Both the position numbers and the translations under genes were made by a program. The notes beneath the pieces are model-generated. The model saw only the letters and a list, made by a program, of their open reading frames with translations. It ran no database searches and was not told the origin of the DNA. 64,000 nucleotides of DNA from Chloroflexota bacterium (GTDB lineage: Bacteria; Chloroflexota; Chloroflexia; Chloroheliales; Chloroheliaceae), in the NCBI GenBank assembly GCA_028287745.1, contig JAQBPB010000007.1, forward strand, positions 62,001 through 126,000, written 5' to 3'. This document shows, piece by piece, positions 50,084 to 59,247 of the stretch (positions are counted from its first letter, which is position 1; each line of letters opens with the position of its first letter).

Positions 50084-51157
50084 CTAACCCAACACTTCCA
50101 GGCAATCTAAATCCTGGGCAGCCTGGATAATTCGCTCAAGGTGGTTCCACCATATATCTGAAGGTAACTTCATCTTCCAGTGGGCCATCGGATAAAAAAG
50201 GGCTTTGAGAATCATTAAACGGTAATCATCCCGGCAGTTCTCCAGGCTGTAAACGGTAGACACACCTTGAGCCATCAGTTGAGAGTGGTAATATTCTAAA
50301 ATCGGGCCTTCCAGTTGCTTGCGCCGGTCCGGAAACCAGAGCAGCCCCATAAGGCTAACCAGGTCATTCACACCCAGTTCAATTCCCCATCCATCCCAAT
50401 CAATAATTCGAGTTTTATGACTAGAGGGCTCAACCGGGGTAAGATAATTGCCGATATGGCTATCCCCGTGAAAAAGAGTCAGGTTCCGGCCCGGTAAAAG
50501 CCGCTGGCGCAAGGCCGGTTCAAGCTTATTCAATACTTCCCCATACAATTTGCGCCGGTCCCGGGAAAGCCGCTCTCCCAGGAAGCTCGCAAATTCCAGG
50601 TAGGTATTTCCGGCCCAACCACAGTAAGCGCTTATTGTCATTCCAGCCGGTAACTCCCCAATTTCATGACCTAAAGTAGGATGGTCCCACCAGAAAGCCT
50701 GGTACTGAGCGACAGCCTTGACTATTTGATAGGTGTCGCCGGTGGTTGGTGGGATTTGAGTAAAAGAATGCGCGACATGCGTGGCTGATAAATCCTCCAA
50801 TAGCAGGTATGATTGGTAGGTTGCTTCGTTATAAGCGCTGTCAAAACAACGGGGAGCCGGGGATTCAGCCATTCTACCGGCAATCTCCCGGTAAAAAGCA
50901 ACTTCACGCGCACCAACCGCTGGTATACCGAGCTCAGGGTCTGGTCTGTTGAATTTAAGAAGCAGTTGTCCCGGTACATCAAGGGCGGCCCCGGCCGTAA
51001 AGCTGGCCTGCAAAGGCACCAGGTAATTTAGCAGAGTAATGATTGGTCTGGCCTGCGCCACCTGTACCACTTCAGCACCGGCTAGATAGCCGTTTGCATG
51101 CAATACACTGGTAAGCCATTCAGCTGTAATTTCGCTGGGATGCGTTATTGCTTCCAT
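50084..51157 (-). CDS. CHK/APH-like phosphotransferase
   Basis: The 357-residue protein has the kinase-like small-molecule phosphotransferase motifs HGDSHIGN (230-237) and IIDWDGWG (251-258). 'QLLLKFNRPDPELGI' provides the ATP-lysine K68, and the sequence ends with a helical C-lobe. The family includes aminoglycoside phosphotransferases, choline kinase and ecdysteroid-type kinases. The substrate is unknown. I start at ATG 51157 with AAGGGG upstream; the longer open frame has no ribosome site. It points opposite to its neighbours and sits within the par/rep block. Confidence 0.8.
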   Translation of the reverse strand: MEAITHPSEITAEWLTSVLHANGYLAGAEVVQVAQARPIITLLNYLVPLQASFTAGAALDVPGQLLLKFNRPDPELGIPAVGAREVAFYREIAGRMAESPAPRCFDSAYNEATYQSYLLLEDLSATHVAHSFTQIPPTTGDTYQIVKAVAQYQAFWWDHPTLGHEIGELPAGMTISAYCGWAGNTYLEFASFLGERLSRDRRKLYGEVLNKLEPALRQRLLPGRNLTLFHGDSHIGNYLTPVEPSSHKTRIIDWDGWGIELGVNDLVSLMGLLWFPDRRKQLEGPILEYYHSQLMAQGVSTVYSLENCRDDYRLMILKALFYPMAHWKMKLPSDIWWNHLERIIQAAQDLDCLEVLG

Positions 51158-51401
51158 ATTTTGAACCCCTTGTAACTTTGAAAATTTCAGGTAAAATAGC
51201 AATCCATTTTCATAGAACCCTGCCGGGGGCGGGTTAACTTCAGTATTGTTCCTTCTATTATAAAGGATAGGACGGGGAATTAATTCGCAAAAGGACGCGC
51301 TATTAAGTAACGTTTTTAATCCCGGTCTGACTCCCCCGGTATACAAATTCCCATGCATTTAGTATAATTTATTTCTCTCCGTATTCGACACCATGCAAAT
51401 A

Positions 51402-51451
51402 TTTTGTACTGTCGGGACAATTTTGGGCCAAATTGTCCCGACAGTACAAAA
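51402..51451. other. 22-bp perfect inverted repeat (long palindrome)
   Basis: TTTTGTACTGTCGGGACAAT plus TT (51402-51423) is an exact reverse complement of 51430-51451. The centre is only 6 bases, TGGGCC. It lies between divergent genes, 7 bases upstream of the -35 box at 51459. It lacks a terminator T-run, so it is more likely a protein-binding or processing site, or a remnant of element ends. Confidence 0.9.
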
Positions 51452-51458
51452 AGGCCAG

Positions 51459-51486
51459 TTTACCTATTGACTCCATGAGGTATAAT
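51459..51486 (+). promoter_or_regulatory. sigma70-type promoter for the ATPase-ParB operon
   Basis: TTTACC (51459-51464), a 16-base spacer and a perfect TATAAT (51481-51486). The palindrome at 51402-51451 abuts it, so the palindrome is an obvious operator. Confidence 0.65.
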
Positions 51487-51541
51487 CATGGTTGTAAGAT
51501 AGATTCACTCGGCAAGTAGCACCAGATTAACTATTCAATTA

Positions 51542-52498
51542 TTGAGTAATCACGAAGCAAAAGAAATGGCTCTTTCACCAAACCAAGATCTTTCGTCCAG
51601 TAAGTCCAATTCTGCGGTCACAACCGAGGATACTTACAGCGAAAGCACCGAAATAACTCTAAGAGAAATTGAAACCAAAGAGCAATATCTGGCTCATTTT
51701 GGTTTATGGGAACCACCCTTTCAGGTAAGTGGGACCAACCGCCGCTTTGTCCATTTAACCCCGCTTAACCGCCAGGTTATTGAAACCTGCCTCCAGCTAA
51801 TCCGGGACCGCATGGGCCTCGGTATGGTCCTTGGCGCGGTGGGCAGCGGCAAGAGTTCGATTGCGACGATTCTTTACGACCGGCTGGTGGCCTACCCTGA
51901 AAAATACGCCATCGGCTACCTGGACGACCTGGAAGGCACCAACAGCCAGGTAATGACCAACCTTTTACTTGAGTTTGATTGCACCCCCCTTAGCCGCCAG
52001 GTGGAACCCCTCAAAGGCCAGTTTAAAAAATTGCTGGTCGAAGAAACCCAGAACAATCACCGGACAGTGGTCTTACTTATAGATGAAGCGCAGACCGCCA
52101 GTAAAAGGGCCATGGAGCTTATCCGGCTGCTGCTTAATTTTGAAGCCGATGGTGACAAACTGATTCAGGTTATTTTATTTGGACAACCTGAATTAGCCCG
52201 GATGGTCGCCAGCCGCGAAAACCTGGCCAGCCGGGTAGTTAACACTAACTGGTTAAAACCGCTCAGCCCGGAAGAAACAAAGGCAATGATTCAATTCCGG
52301 CTGGGTGTAGCCGGGGCCGGCCTTGAAATTTACGAGCCGGAAGCTCTCGATAAGTTCATTGAACTCTCCAGGGGCGTTCCGCGTGATGTTTGCAAAGTCG
52401 GTTACAATACTTTACTTTTGGGTACCGCTAAAGGCGAGAAGGTAATTTCAATCCAGACGGTCGAAGCGGCCTCGAAAAGTTTTACCCTGGAAGCATAA
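51542..52498 (+). CDS. ExeA/TniB-like AAA ATPase
   Basis: The 318-residue protein has 'FGLWEPPFQV' and Walker A GAVGSGKS (98-105). Walker B 'VVLLIDEAQ' lies at 176-184, then LIRLLLNFEADGDKLIQVIL, FGQPELARMV and a late 'LSRGVPRDVCKVGYNTLLLG'. These are the ExeA/MuB/TniB-type ATPase features; members act in secretion pilot complexes, transposition target selection or DNA partition. No transposase is beside it. The start TTG 51542 has no clear ribosome site; ATG 51566 is an alternative. It lies 2 bases before the next gene. Confidence 0.85.
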   Translation: MSNHEAKEMALSPNQDLSSSKSNSAVTTEDTYSESTEITLREIETKEQYLAHFGLWEPPFQVSGTNRRFVHLTPLNRQVIETCLQLIRDRMGLGMVLGAVGSGKSSIATILYDRLVAYPEKYAIGYLDDLEGTNSQVMTNLLLEFDCTPLSRQVEPLKGQFKKLLVEETQNNHRTVVLLIDEAQTASKRAMELIRLLLNFEADGDKLIQVILFGQPELARMVASRENLASRVVNTNWLKPLSPEETKAMIQFRLGVAGAGLEIYEPEALDKFIELSRGVPRDVCKVGYNTLLLGTAKGEKVISIQTVEAASKSFTLEA

Positions 52499-52500
52499 CT

Positions 52501-53583
52501 ATGGCAATAAAAGGCAGACATCAAAAACCCCTCGAAATAGACGAAGCGCAGGCCAACCAGGCGGCGCAGAGCGGGGAAATAGCCACCCGGCGCGATTTGT
52601 TCATGGCGCGGGCCCAGTCTGGGAACTGGGTGCTGGCCTATGTCGCGCCTGATAGAATTGATCCTAACCCGAACCAGCCCCGGCGCCAAATCGAACGGGC
52701 GGCCCTGGAAGAGCTAAAACAAAGTATCGCTTCACGCGGTATTTTGCAGCCTTTACTCGGGGCTAAGTCCAGCGCGAACCGGGTCCGGTTGGTCGCGGGC
52801 CACCGCCGCTTGCAGGCCGCTAAAGAACTGGGCTTGCCCAGGGTGCCGGTCGTGCTGGTGGACCAGTTAAAAGAAGAAGATACCGTCATTGACGCCGTTA
52901 TCGAAAATATCCAGCGGCGCAACCTGGAAGCCTGGGAAGAGGGAGTAGCATACGCCCAATTAGCCGACGAATTTGGTTGGACTCACGACGAAATCGCCCG
53001 GAAAATTGGTAAAAGCCGCTCTTATGTCTCTACGCGCATCCGCGCGGCCGAAAAGCTTTCCCCGGTGGTAAAGGAAGTCCTGGCTACCGGCAACTGGACC
53101 ATTTTAACTGGCAACCGGGTTGACAACATGGGCACGGCCGTGCCCGCAAGTGAAAAACTTCACAATGAGGCGGGTGAGCTTACAGCCGGGGTCCCGGTGG
53201 CCGCCGCACCCCTTAACAACGTGGAAATTATCCGGCGTTTGACCTCATTAACGTTCAACCAGCAAGAAGAATTACTTCATGAAATAAGCCAGCGCCTTGA
53301 CTCACCGACCAGGCCCAGTGTCAAAGATATCATAGAATTGATCAAAGCCGGGCGGATTGAACCAAATAATCTGACCGGTACCGGTCAACCCAGGGATGCG
53401 GAAGGCTACCAGCTTTCCTTTATTGACCTGGAGTTGGAAGAACTTGACCTGTTCCATCGCTGGAATGCAGCCTCGACCCAGACCCGTTTGGGCTCGGCGG
53501 AGGAACTCGACCGGTTAATTGACCTGTACGAGCGCGATTTAAACAAATTACGCCGGGTAAAGGCTGAGAAGTTTCAGGCTTAA
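52501..53583 (+). CDS. second ParB-like protein
   Basis: The 360-residue protein has a ParB/Noc-like N-domain with 'RVRLVAGHRRLQAAKELGLP' (GHRR variant of the GERRxRA motif, about residues 100-107), 'VIENIQRRNLEAWEEGVAYA' and an HTH at about 157-181 ('HDEIARKIGKSRSYVSTRIR'). The C-terminal half is helical. It is paired directly after an ExeA-like ATPase rather than a ParA ATPase, which could make it an alternative partition or target-site protein. ATG 52501 follows the ATPase stop by 2 bases. Confidence 0.85.
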   Translation: MAIKGRHQKPLEIDEAQANQAAQSGEIATRRDLFMARAQSGNWVLAYVAPDRIDPNPNQPRRQIERAALEELKQSIASRGILQPLLGAKSSANRVRLVAGHRRLQAAKELGLPRVPVVLVDQLKEEDTVIDAVIENIQRRNLEAWEEGVAYAQLADEFGWTHDEIARKIGKSRSYVSTRIRAAEKLSPVVKEVLATGNWTILTGNRVDNMGTAVPASEKLHNEAGELTAGVPVAAAPLNNVEIIRRLTSLTFNQQEELLHEISQRLDSPTRPSVKDIIELIKAGRIEPNNLTGTGQPRDAEGYQLSFIDLELEELDLFHRWNAASTQTRLGSAEELDRLIDLYERDLNKLRRVKAEKFQA

Positions 53584-53818
53584 CCGGCTAAAGTATTAGT
53601 TTTTGCAGGAGAAAGATTTAAAAGCAGTAAAGTATTGATTTCGTAGTCGTTTAAAAACAAAAACAACCCCCGTGCCGCCAAGCTAGAAGGGTTGTTTCAG
53701 TAGACATAAGCACCCACGTGGGGAGCTCGGTTTTAATTTGTCTTGTTGGCTTTAATAGCCAATTTGATTATAACGCCTGAGCAAACCCATGTCAATAGCG
53801 GTGCTATGGAGGTTTGCT
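53584..53818. promoter_or_regulatory. dyad-rich control region upstream of rep-like gene
   Basis: The region holds AAACAACCC / GGGTTGTTT (53661-53697, probable terminator of the ParB gene), the 10-bp palindrome CCCACGTGGG (53713-53722), and TTGGCT / AGCCAA (53746-53762). ATAGC / GCTAT (53795-53807) lies just before the Shine-Dalgarno GGAGG at 53808-53812. TAAAGTATT also occurs twice, at 53588-53596 and 53630-53638. The density of dyads suggests regulation of the gene that follows. Confidence 0.55.
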
Positions 53819-55384
53819 ATGCCAAAATCCCAGGCGTTAAGCCCGGCCTTCGCCGGATTCCGCCAATTACCCGGGGGCGGGTTTTCATTTACTATGGTCC
53901 CCAACCAGTTCCTGGACGAAATTGTTCCCTTTGAAAAGCCCTGCGTGGTCAAGGTTGTTTGCCTGATCTTGCGCCGCACCCTCGGCTGGATTGACCCCAA
54001 CGGCCAGCGCCGCCAGCAAGACCAGGTGGCGTATAGCGAGTTCGCCCGCGAAATGAATATGAGCACCCAGGCAGTTGCCGATGGGCTGAAAATAGCCCTT
54101 GATAAAGGCTATATCGTCCGGTTAAAGGCTGGCACAATGCGCGATGCCACTTCGGGAAACCCGGAAGCGGCCTGCTACAGCCTGCGCTGGATCAATCCTT
54201 TACAGCTAAATACCACCGCCTCGCACAAAACCCCGGTTGACATAACTAACAAGCTTAATCCTTTTTCAGAAACTCTGAACACGCCTGACTCTGATAAACA
54301 GACCGCCAAGCCGAGTCTGATAAATAGAGACATGATAAATAAAGCAGATTCAGAAAAAATAAAACAGGTGGAATTAAAAACCAATTCCAATTTTTTGAAA
54401 TGCAAAAAGCCGGGGGATTTCTCAGGCTATATCGGCAACCTGGTTTCGGAAATTGGCGAACAATTCGGGGATGGCGAACACCGCCTACCCAACATCAAGC
54501 AAGCCCTAAACTGCTGGGAACAATCCAAATTGGGTGAAAAAGAGTTTGCCAGGCTGCTTTACCAGGCCCGCGACCTTACCCGGCAGCATACCAACTCCCT
54601 GGCTAACCGGGTGGAGCCTAAACAAGCCCCCGGCAGGTCTACGTCAGGGCCGCTGTCCGGTTCCTGGGTCACCCTGGCAGGTATCCCGGCAGCCAGTGAA
54701 GTTTCAAACTCCGACAAACCGGCCCCTAATTCGTCCCGTAACCGGATGCCTTATTTTTTCAAAGTGCTGCGTGACCTGGTTAGCAAGGCTGAATCTATGC
54801 CGCCCCCGGTAGAAGCTACTACCGAGCCCGTTAGCCAGCCCGCGCCGGGAAGTTCCGTCCCTGCCAGGGAGCGCCGGTTCGCTTTACATAACAGAAATAA
54901 AGATAATGTTGTGGTTGAATCCAGAGAAGAGGTTTGCCCACCGGTAGCAACCATTGCGCCGGAAGAGCCACCCGCCCAAATGGACACAGCACCGGAAGTT
55001 GTAGCCATAGTTCCAGCCTTATCCACAGCGCCTACCGAGGTCCCGGTGGAACTACAACGGCTGGCTGAACGCTTCTCAGTGGCCCAGAGGCCCGTCCTGA
55101 GCGGCTGGCAAGCCTGGGAAGCCTCCTTACACGACCCTCGTATCAAGGCGCTGGCCCGGCGAGCCTTACCTATTGAAAGGGACCATATAAAACCTGAATT
55201 ACAGCCGGTTTTTTTCCCGCCCATTAACAAGCCCGTACAGGACTGTTATAGAAAGAACGAGTTATTGCTGGTGTTCCGCAATGCCTTTGACGCTCGCTAT
55301 GCCCGTTCCTTTATGCCGGAACTTACCCGTTCCCTGGAACAAGCCGGGAATCAGGCTACCGAGGTTTACATAACAAGCCTTTAG
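53819..55384 (+). CDS. replication-initiator-like winged-helix protein
   Basis: The 521-residue protein begins with a domain resembling phage RepO/plasmid initiator N-domains ('FTMVPNQFLDEIVPFEKPCV', 'ILRRTLGWID', 'VAYSEFAREMNMSTQAVADG'), a winged helix at about residues 22-105. The middle is a low-complexity linker with 'EEPPAQMDTAPEVVAIVPAL'. A C-terminal domain ('LVFRNAFDARYARSFMPELT') has no name I can give. It is likely an initiator or primosome-loading protein. I start at ATG 53819 with GGAGG 6 bases upstream. It completes the ParA/ParB/ATPase/ParB/Rep block. Confidence 0.6.
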   Translation: MPKSQALSPAFAGFRQLPGGGFSFTMVPNQFLDEIVPFEKPCVVKVVCLILRRTLGWIDPNGQRRQQDQVAYSEFAREMNMSTQAVADGLKIALDKGYIVRLKAGTMRDATSGNPEAACYSLRWINPLQLNTTASHKTPVDITNKLNPFSETLNTPDSDKQTAKPSLINRDMINKADSEKIKQVELKTNSNFLKCKKPGDFSGYIGNLVSEIGEQFGDGEHRLPNIKQALNCWEQSKLGEKEFARLLYQARDLTRQHTNSLANRVEPKQAPGRSTSGPLSGSWVTLAGIPAASEVSNSDKPAPNSSRNRMPYFFKVLRDLVSKAESMPPPVEATTEPVSQPAPGSSVPARERRFALHNRNKDNVVVESREEVCPPVATIAPEEPPAQMDTAPEVVAIVPALSTAPTEVPVELQRLAERFSVAQRPVLSGWQAWEASLHDPRIKALARRALPIERDHIKPELQPVFFPPINKPVQDCYRKNELLLVFRNAFDARYARSFMPELTRSLEQAGNQATEVYITSL

Positions 55385-55715
55385 GTGTTTAGCCTTTAAG
55401 GCAATCCCGGGCGACCGGGTAATGGAACTACTAAGAAAGAAATAGGAAAGTAATTGAGTGCGAGTACTCCTGGCTTTGGTGCGTCCAAAAATGTTCAAAG
55501 ATTTTTGTTTCGGGGTAACAGACTTTAACCCGTTTGACTAAAGCAGCTTTTGCTAACAGGTGCAGAAGCGTACCACATATTTAGAAGTTATAGACCTATT
55601 GGTGGGAATACCATGCCGGGGAACTATAGGGCTTATTTTGTCTTACAACTAAATAGAATAAATGTTCCAATCCTTTAATTGGTTAATTTTCTCCACCGGC
55701 ATCCAGCGAGTACCC

Positions 55716-55746
55716 GGATTCCTCGCTTCGTCTCGGAACGAGGGTG
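55716..55746 (-). repeat. degraded copy of the GTCATTCCGAG-type repeat
   Basis: GGATTCCTCGCTTCGTCTCG followed by GAACGAGGGTG is the reverse complement of a CGTTCCGAGACGAAGCGAGG type sequence. It is related to 8184-8213 but in the opposite orientation and with changes. Confidence 0.5.
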
Positions 55747-55793
55747 TCAGAGTAGCGCGATTGGGTTAATACTCAATGGATACAGAGAAATAA

Positions 55794-55828
55794 AAAGGAC
55801 CGCCACTTTTTCCGGTGACGGCCCCTTT
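55794..55828 (-). terminator. terminator after gatA
   Basis: AAAGG-CCGCCAC and GTGACGG-CC-CTTT form an imperfect stem. On the minus strand it is followed by CCTTTTTATTT. It lies 30 bases past the gatA stop. Confidence 0.65.
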
Positions 55829-55858
55829 AATAGAATTTTTGAAACTACCCGGCCTTCA

Positions 55859-57325
55859 TTAAGAAAGGGGCGGGCGCTGTTTGTGCCACTCGGTAGCCTG
55901 TTCGTAGGCGTAAGCAATTTGCAGTACTTTTTCTTCGCCCAGGGCTGGCCCGAGGATCTGGAGACCGACCGGCAAGCCGTCCGAAAAGCCGCCAGGTATG
56001 CTGATACCGGGGATACCGGCCATGTTTGCCGGAATAGTGCAAACGTCCGATAGATACATCGCCAGCGGGTCGGCCGCTTTTTCACCAATCTTAAAGGCTA
56101 CCGTCGGTGAGGTGGGCGAGATGATCGCATCGAAGGTTTCGAACACCTTATCAAAGTCCGCTTTAATCAGGGTTCGGACTTTTTGGGCCTTCAAATAATA
56201 AGCATCATAGTAACCGCTGGAAAGGGCATAGGTGCCGATCATAATACGGCGTTTAACCTCCGAGCCAAAAGCTTCGTCGCGAGTGCGGAAGTAGCCTTCA
56301 ATCAAGTTTGGCGCTTGCGCGTCGCTATAGCCGTATTTTACCCCGTCGTAGCGGGCCAGGTTAGCGCTGGCTTCCGAAGGCGCGATAATATAATAGGTCG
56401 ATAAGGCGTACTTGGTGTGCGGCATCGAAACTTCCTCTACCACGGCCCCCAGTTCCTGGAGCTTGGCGACGGCGGTCCGGATGGTCCGTTCCACGCCCGG
56501 ATCCATTCCTTCCACGAAGTACTCTTTAGGTAGGGCCAGCCGCATCCCTTTGATGTCAGGATTCAGGGCTTTGGTGTAGTCCGGTATTGGCTGGTCAATC
56601 GAAGTGCTGTCCCGGCTGTCGAACCCGGCAATGGCATTCATGACCAGGGCGCTATCGGTTACGTCCCGGGTAAAGGGGCCAACCTGGTCGAGCGAGCTGG
56701 CGAAGGCGATTAGCCCATAGCGCGACACCCGGCCGTAGGTTGGTTTGAGTCCGACTACCCCGCATAACGAAGCCGGTTGCCGGATGGAGCCGCCGGTATC
56801 GCTGCCCAGGCTGAGGAAACCCATCCCGGCCGCGACGGCCGCGCTGCTGCCACCGCTGGAGCCGCCCGGCACGGTATCCAGGTCCCAGGGATTGTGGGTG
56901 GTAAAAAAGCGGCTGTTTTCGGTGCTGCTGCCCATCGCGAACTCGTCCATATTGGTCTTACCTACCAGGACCGTCCCGGCCTGGCGCAGGCGTTCCACTA
57001 CGGTAGCGTCATAAACCGGCACGAAATTTTCCAGCATCTTGGAGCTGCAAGTTGTGCGGATACCTTTAGTCGAAAGGACATCTTTCAAGTTGATAGGAAT
57101 ACCGGCCAGCGGCGAAGTGGCTTCACCTTTCGCCAGGATTTTATCCATTTCATCAGCCTGGGCCAGGGCCTGTTCCGCTGTAACGGTGACAAAAGCCTTT
57201 ACTTTATCGTCTACTGCGGCAATCCGGTCCAGGACTGACTGGGTCAGTTCGCGGCTGCTTACTTCTTTTGAGCGAAGCTTATCAGAAGCTTCTTTTAAGG
57301 TCAGATTGAAAAGTTCTCCGGCCAT
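55859..57325 (-). CDS. gatA: aspartyl/glutamyl-tRNA amidotransferase subunit A
   Basis: GatA is the amidase of GatCAB, which converts Glu-tRNA-Gln or Asp-tRNA-Asn to the amidated form using glutamine ammonia. The 488-residue protein has the amidase signature '[20 protein letters not shown]' with the catalytic Ser pair and the Lys in '[15 protein letters not shown]'. '[20 protein letters not shown]' carries the middle Ser. GatC precedes it by 2 bases. GatB is not in this window as a complete gene. Confidence 0.96.
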   Translation of the reverse strand: MAGELFNLTLKEASDKLRSKEVSSRELTQSVLDRIAAVDDKVKAFVTVTAEQALAQADEMDKILAKGEATSPLAGIPINLKDVLSTKGIRTTCSSKMLENFVPVYDATVVERLRQAGTVLVGKTNMDEFAMGSSTENSRFFTTHNPWDLDTVPGGSSGGSSAAVAAGMGFLSLGSDTGGSIRQPASLCGVVGLKPTYGRVSRYGLIAFASSLDQVGPFTRDVTDSALVMNAIAGFDSRDSTSIDQPIPDYTKALNPDIKGMRLALPKEYFVEGMDPGVERTIRTAVAKLQELGAVVEEVSMPHTKYALSTYYIIAPSEASANLARYDGVKYGYSDAQAPNLIEGYFRTRDEAFGSEVKRRIMIGTYALSSGYYDAYYLKAQKVRTLIKADFDKVFETFDAIISPTSPTVAFKIGEKAADPLAMYLSDVCTIPANMAGIPGISIPGGFSDGLPVGLQILGPALGEEKVLQIAYAYEQATEWHKQRPPLS

Positions 57326-57327
57326 TA

Positions 57328-57621
57328 TTACTGTCCTCCGAAAACGGGGCGGACCCGGAAGGAAGAATCTTCACGACCCGGGGCGTTGGCTAATACATCT
57401 TCCGGCGATAAAGAAGGCCGGGCTTCGTCCGGGCGCATCAGATTCTGGATGGTAATTACCTGGGCGGTCGGCGGAATATGGCTGGTTTCTAGTTCACCTA
57501 ACATTTCAAAATAGTCTAGAATTGGCGCTAATTCTTCACGCATGCGCTCTTTTTCGTTGTCGTCCAGGCCCAACCGGGCCAGCACGGCAACATTATCAAC
57601 GACTTCTCGTTCCAATTTCAT
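57328..57621 (-). CDS. gatC: aspartyl/glutamyl-tRNA amidotransferase subunit C
   Basis: The 97-residue protein has the GatC pattern '[20 protein letters not shown]', '[20 protein letters not shown]' and the end '[20 protein letters not shown]', which wraps around GatA and GatB. The ATG at 57621 has AGGAG 9 bases upstream. Both genes are transcribed from the promoter at 57703-57731. Confidence 0.95.
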   Translation of the reverse strand: MKLEREVVDNVAVLARLGLDDNEKERMREELAPILDYFEMLGELETSHIPPTAQVITIQNLMRPDEARPSLSPEDVLANAPGREDSSFRVRPVFGGQ

Positions 57622-57702
57622 CCGGAGTATGCTCCTAACTTATTAATTCTCCGCCAGTATTATAGCTTTTAATGGGCTATTGCTTCTTTGCTGTTGAGCA
57701 AG

Positions 57703-57731
57703 ATTATAGCATTGTCAACCTGGCCTAACAA
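57703..57731 (-). promoter_or_regulatory. sigma70-type promoter for gatCA
   Basis: On the minus strand, TTGTTA (57731-57726), 17 bases, then TATAAT (57708-57703). It lies 82 bases upstream of the gatC ATG. Confidence 0.65.
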
Positions 57732-57899
57732 GTAAAACAATATTTTTAGCCCCTATTATGGACTACCCATGTCCTTCAAGTGGAACGAATCGTGATAGAA
57801 TAGCGTTTTGAATACAGAATAGGAAGCGAATTGCCCAGAAGGTAAATTAACCTTGTCCCGGCAATTATTTGAAAATTTATAAGGAGACAAACACTAATA

Positions 57900-59243
57900 A
57901 TGGAAGTTAACCTCCCAGGCCAGCCAGGTTTGCCGCAAAAATGGAGTTTCTTTAAATGGTCGCGCCTGTGGGTTGTTTTAGCCTGTAGCATTGCTTTGCT
58001 GGCTACGCTAGCCGCTTATAATCTTCTCAACCATATTCTACCCACCGCCGACGATGTTGAACTTTACTTTCGTTACGCCCGCTGGGCTTTGAATGGCGAC
58101 TTACCCTATCGCGACTATATTATTGAATACCCGCCTTTTTCGCTGGTTTTCTTTATACTACCGGCCCTTTTGAGTTATCCGCTGGGTGGGTTGGAATTAG
58201 AACGCTATAAACTCCTGTTTCACACTCAATGTTTTGCCCTTAACCTGGCAACCCTGTGGTTGGCTTACTCTCTTTTGCGGCGGCTTTATCCGGCCGTAGC
58301 CCTCAAGGCCCACCATAATTTGAGCTGGCGGATAGGGGCTTTTACTTTCGGCTCTATCCTGATATCGCTTTACCTGATGCAGCGTTTTGATGTCGGGGCC
58401 ACTTTTCTAACCACACTCTCTATCTGGCTTTTTTATAAGCACCGCCCGGCCTGGTCCGGGGTAGCCCTTGGGTTAGGCTTTACGGCCAAGTTATATCCGG
58501 GGATTCTTCTACCGCTGGTGCTGCTGTATTTCCTGTATGTCAAGAACGATTGGCGTTCCATCTGGCGCTACCTGGCCGGCTTTAGTGTGGCCTGCGCAGT
58601 CGTCCTGGTGCCGTTTATATTGACCGGGTCAAACGGCTTGAGGGCCTTTTTGTCGTATCACTCTGACCGGGGGATTGAGCTTGAAACTATCTATGCCAGT
58701 ATTATTGTTTTCGGTTCCTACCTGGGTTTGACCCAGGCCCTTTCGATGACCGACCACGGCGGTCTAGGGCTGGCTTCTTCCTGGGTGAAGCCGCTGGCAA
58801 CTACCAGCACACTCCTGACGGTCGCCGGTCTGCTACTGATTTATTTCTTTATCTGGCGCACACTGTCCAGGAATGGCGGGCGGGTCCGGCTGGATTGGTT
58901 TGTAAATGTGGTCAGCCTGACTATTCTCTGGTTTATCCTGGCGAATAAAGTCCTTTCACCGCAGTACCTGGTCTGGCTCTTGCCGTTCGTGCCTACCTGG
59001 CGGGGTTGGACTAAAACCATTCTCTTTTTAATCGCCCTGCCCCTCAGCTTTATCCCGTTCCCCTTCCTGATAGACTGGTTGGCCCGCCTGGATGCCTTGC
59101 CCTTCGTTATTTTGAGCATCCGAAACGGCCTGCTGGTGGCAATTTTTGTCTTGCTGGTCCGCGATATCTGGCCGGGTGGTTTGTTCAGCCGCCGTCCGGC
59201 CGGTAAGTCACCAACTCCCGGCGATTTATCCGAAGTAGCCTGA
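57900..59243 (+). CDS. DUF2029/GT87-like membrane glycosyltransferase
   Basis: The 447-residue protein has about 11 membrane helices and the GT87/DUF2029 first-loop pattern 'DDVELYFRYARWALNGDLPY', then RDYIIEYPPFSLVFF with the conserved acidic residues. 'LGFTAKLYPGILLPLVLLYF' fits the family Lys-x-x-P segment. These enzymes transfer mannose or another sugar from a polyprenyl phosphate donor. AAGGAG lies about 14 bases before ATG 57900, a wide gap. It stands alone, convergent with the small gene at 59248. Confidence 0.8.
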   Translation: MEVNLPGQPGLPQKWSFFKWSRLWVVLACSIALLATLAAYNLLNHILPTADDVELYFRYARWALNGDLPYRDYIIEYPPFSLVFFILPALLSYPLGGLELERYKLLFHTQCFALNLATLWLAYSLLRRLYPAVALKAHHNLSWRIGAFTFGSILISLYLMQRFDVGATFLTTLSIWLFYKHRPAWSGVALGLGFTAKLYPGILLPLVLLYFLYVKNDWRSIWRYLAGFSVACAVVLVPFILTGSNGLRAFLSYHSDRGIELETIYASIIVFGSYLGLTQALSMTDHGGLGLASSWVKPLATTSTLLTVAGLLLIYFFIWRTLSRNGGRVRLDWFVNVVSLTILWFILANKVLSPQYLVWLLPFVPTWRGWTKTILFLIALPLSFIPFPFLIDWLARLDALPFVILSIRNGLLVAIFVLLVRDIWPGGLFSRRPAGKSPTPGDLSEVA

Positions 59244-59247
59244 CAGC

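Larger units (their letters stand above)
55385..55858. other. intergenic region between rep-like gene and gatA
   Basis: About 470 bases without a supported gene. It holds a degraded, inverted copy of the GTCATTCCGAG repeat at 55716-55746 and the gatA terminator at 55794-55828. No integrase, att-like duplication or tRNA is visible. Confidence 0.6.

Noticed and set aside
51402-51451. Tn7/CAST-like transposon end beside a TniB-like ATPase
   Set aside because: No DDE transposase, TniQ or Cas effector is present and the arms are head to head at one place rather than at two ends.
55019-55027. Perfect DnaA box TTATCCACA within the initiator-like gene
   Set aside because: A single box inside a coding sequence is not an origin; no cluster or AT-rich unwinding region with it.
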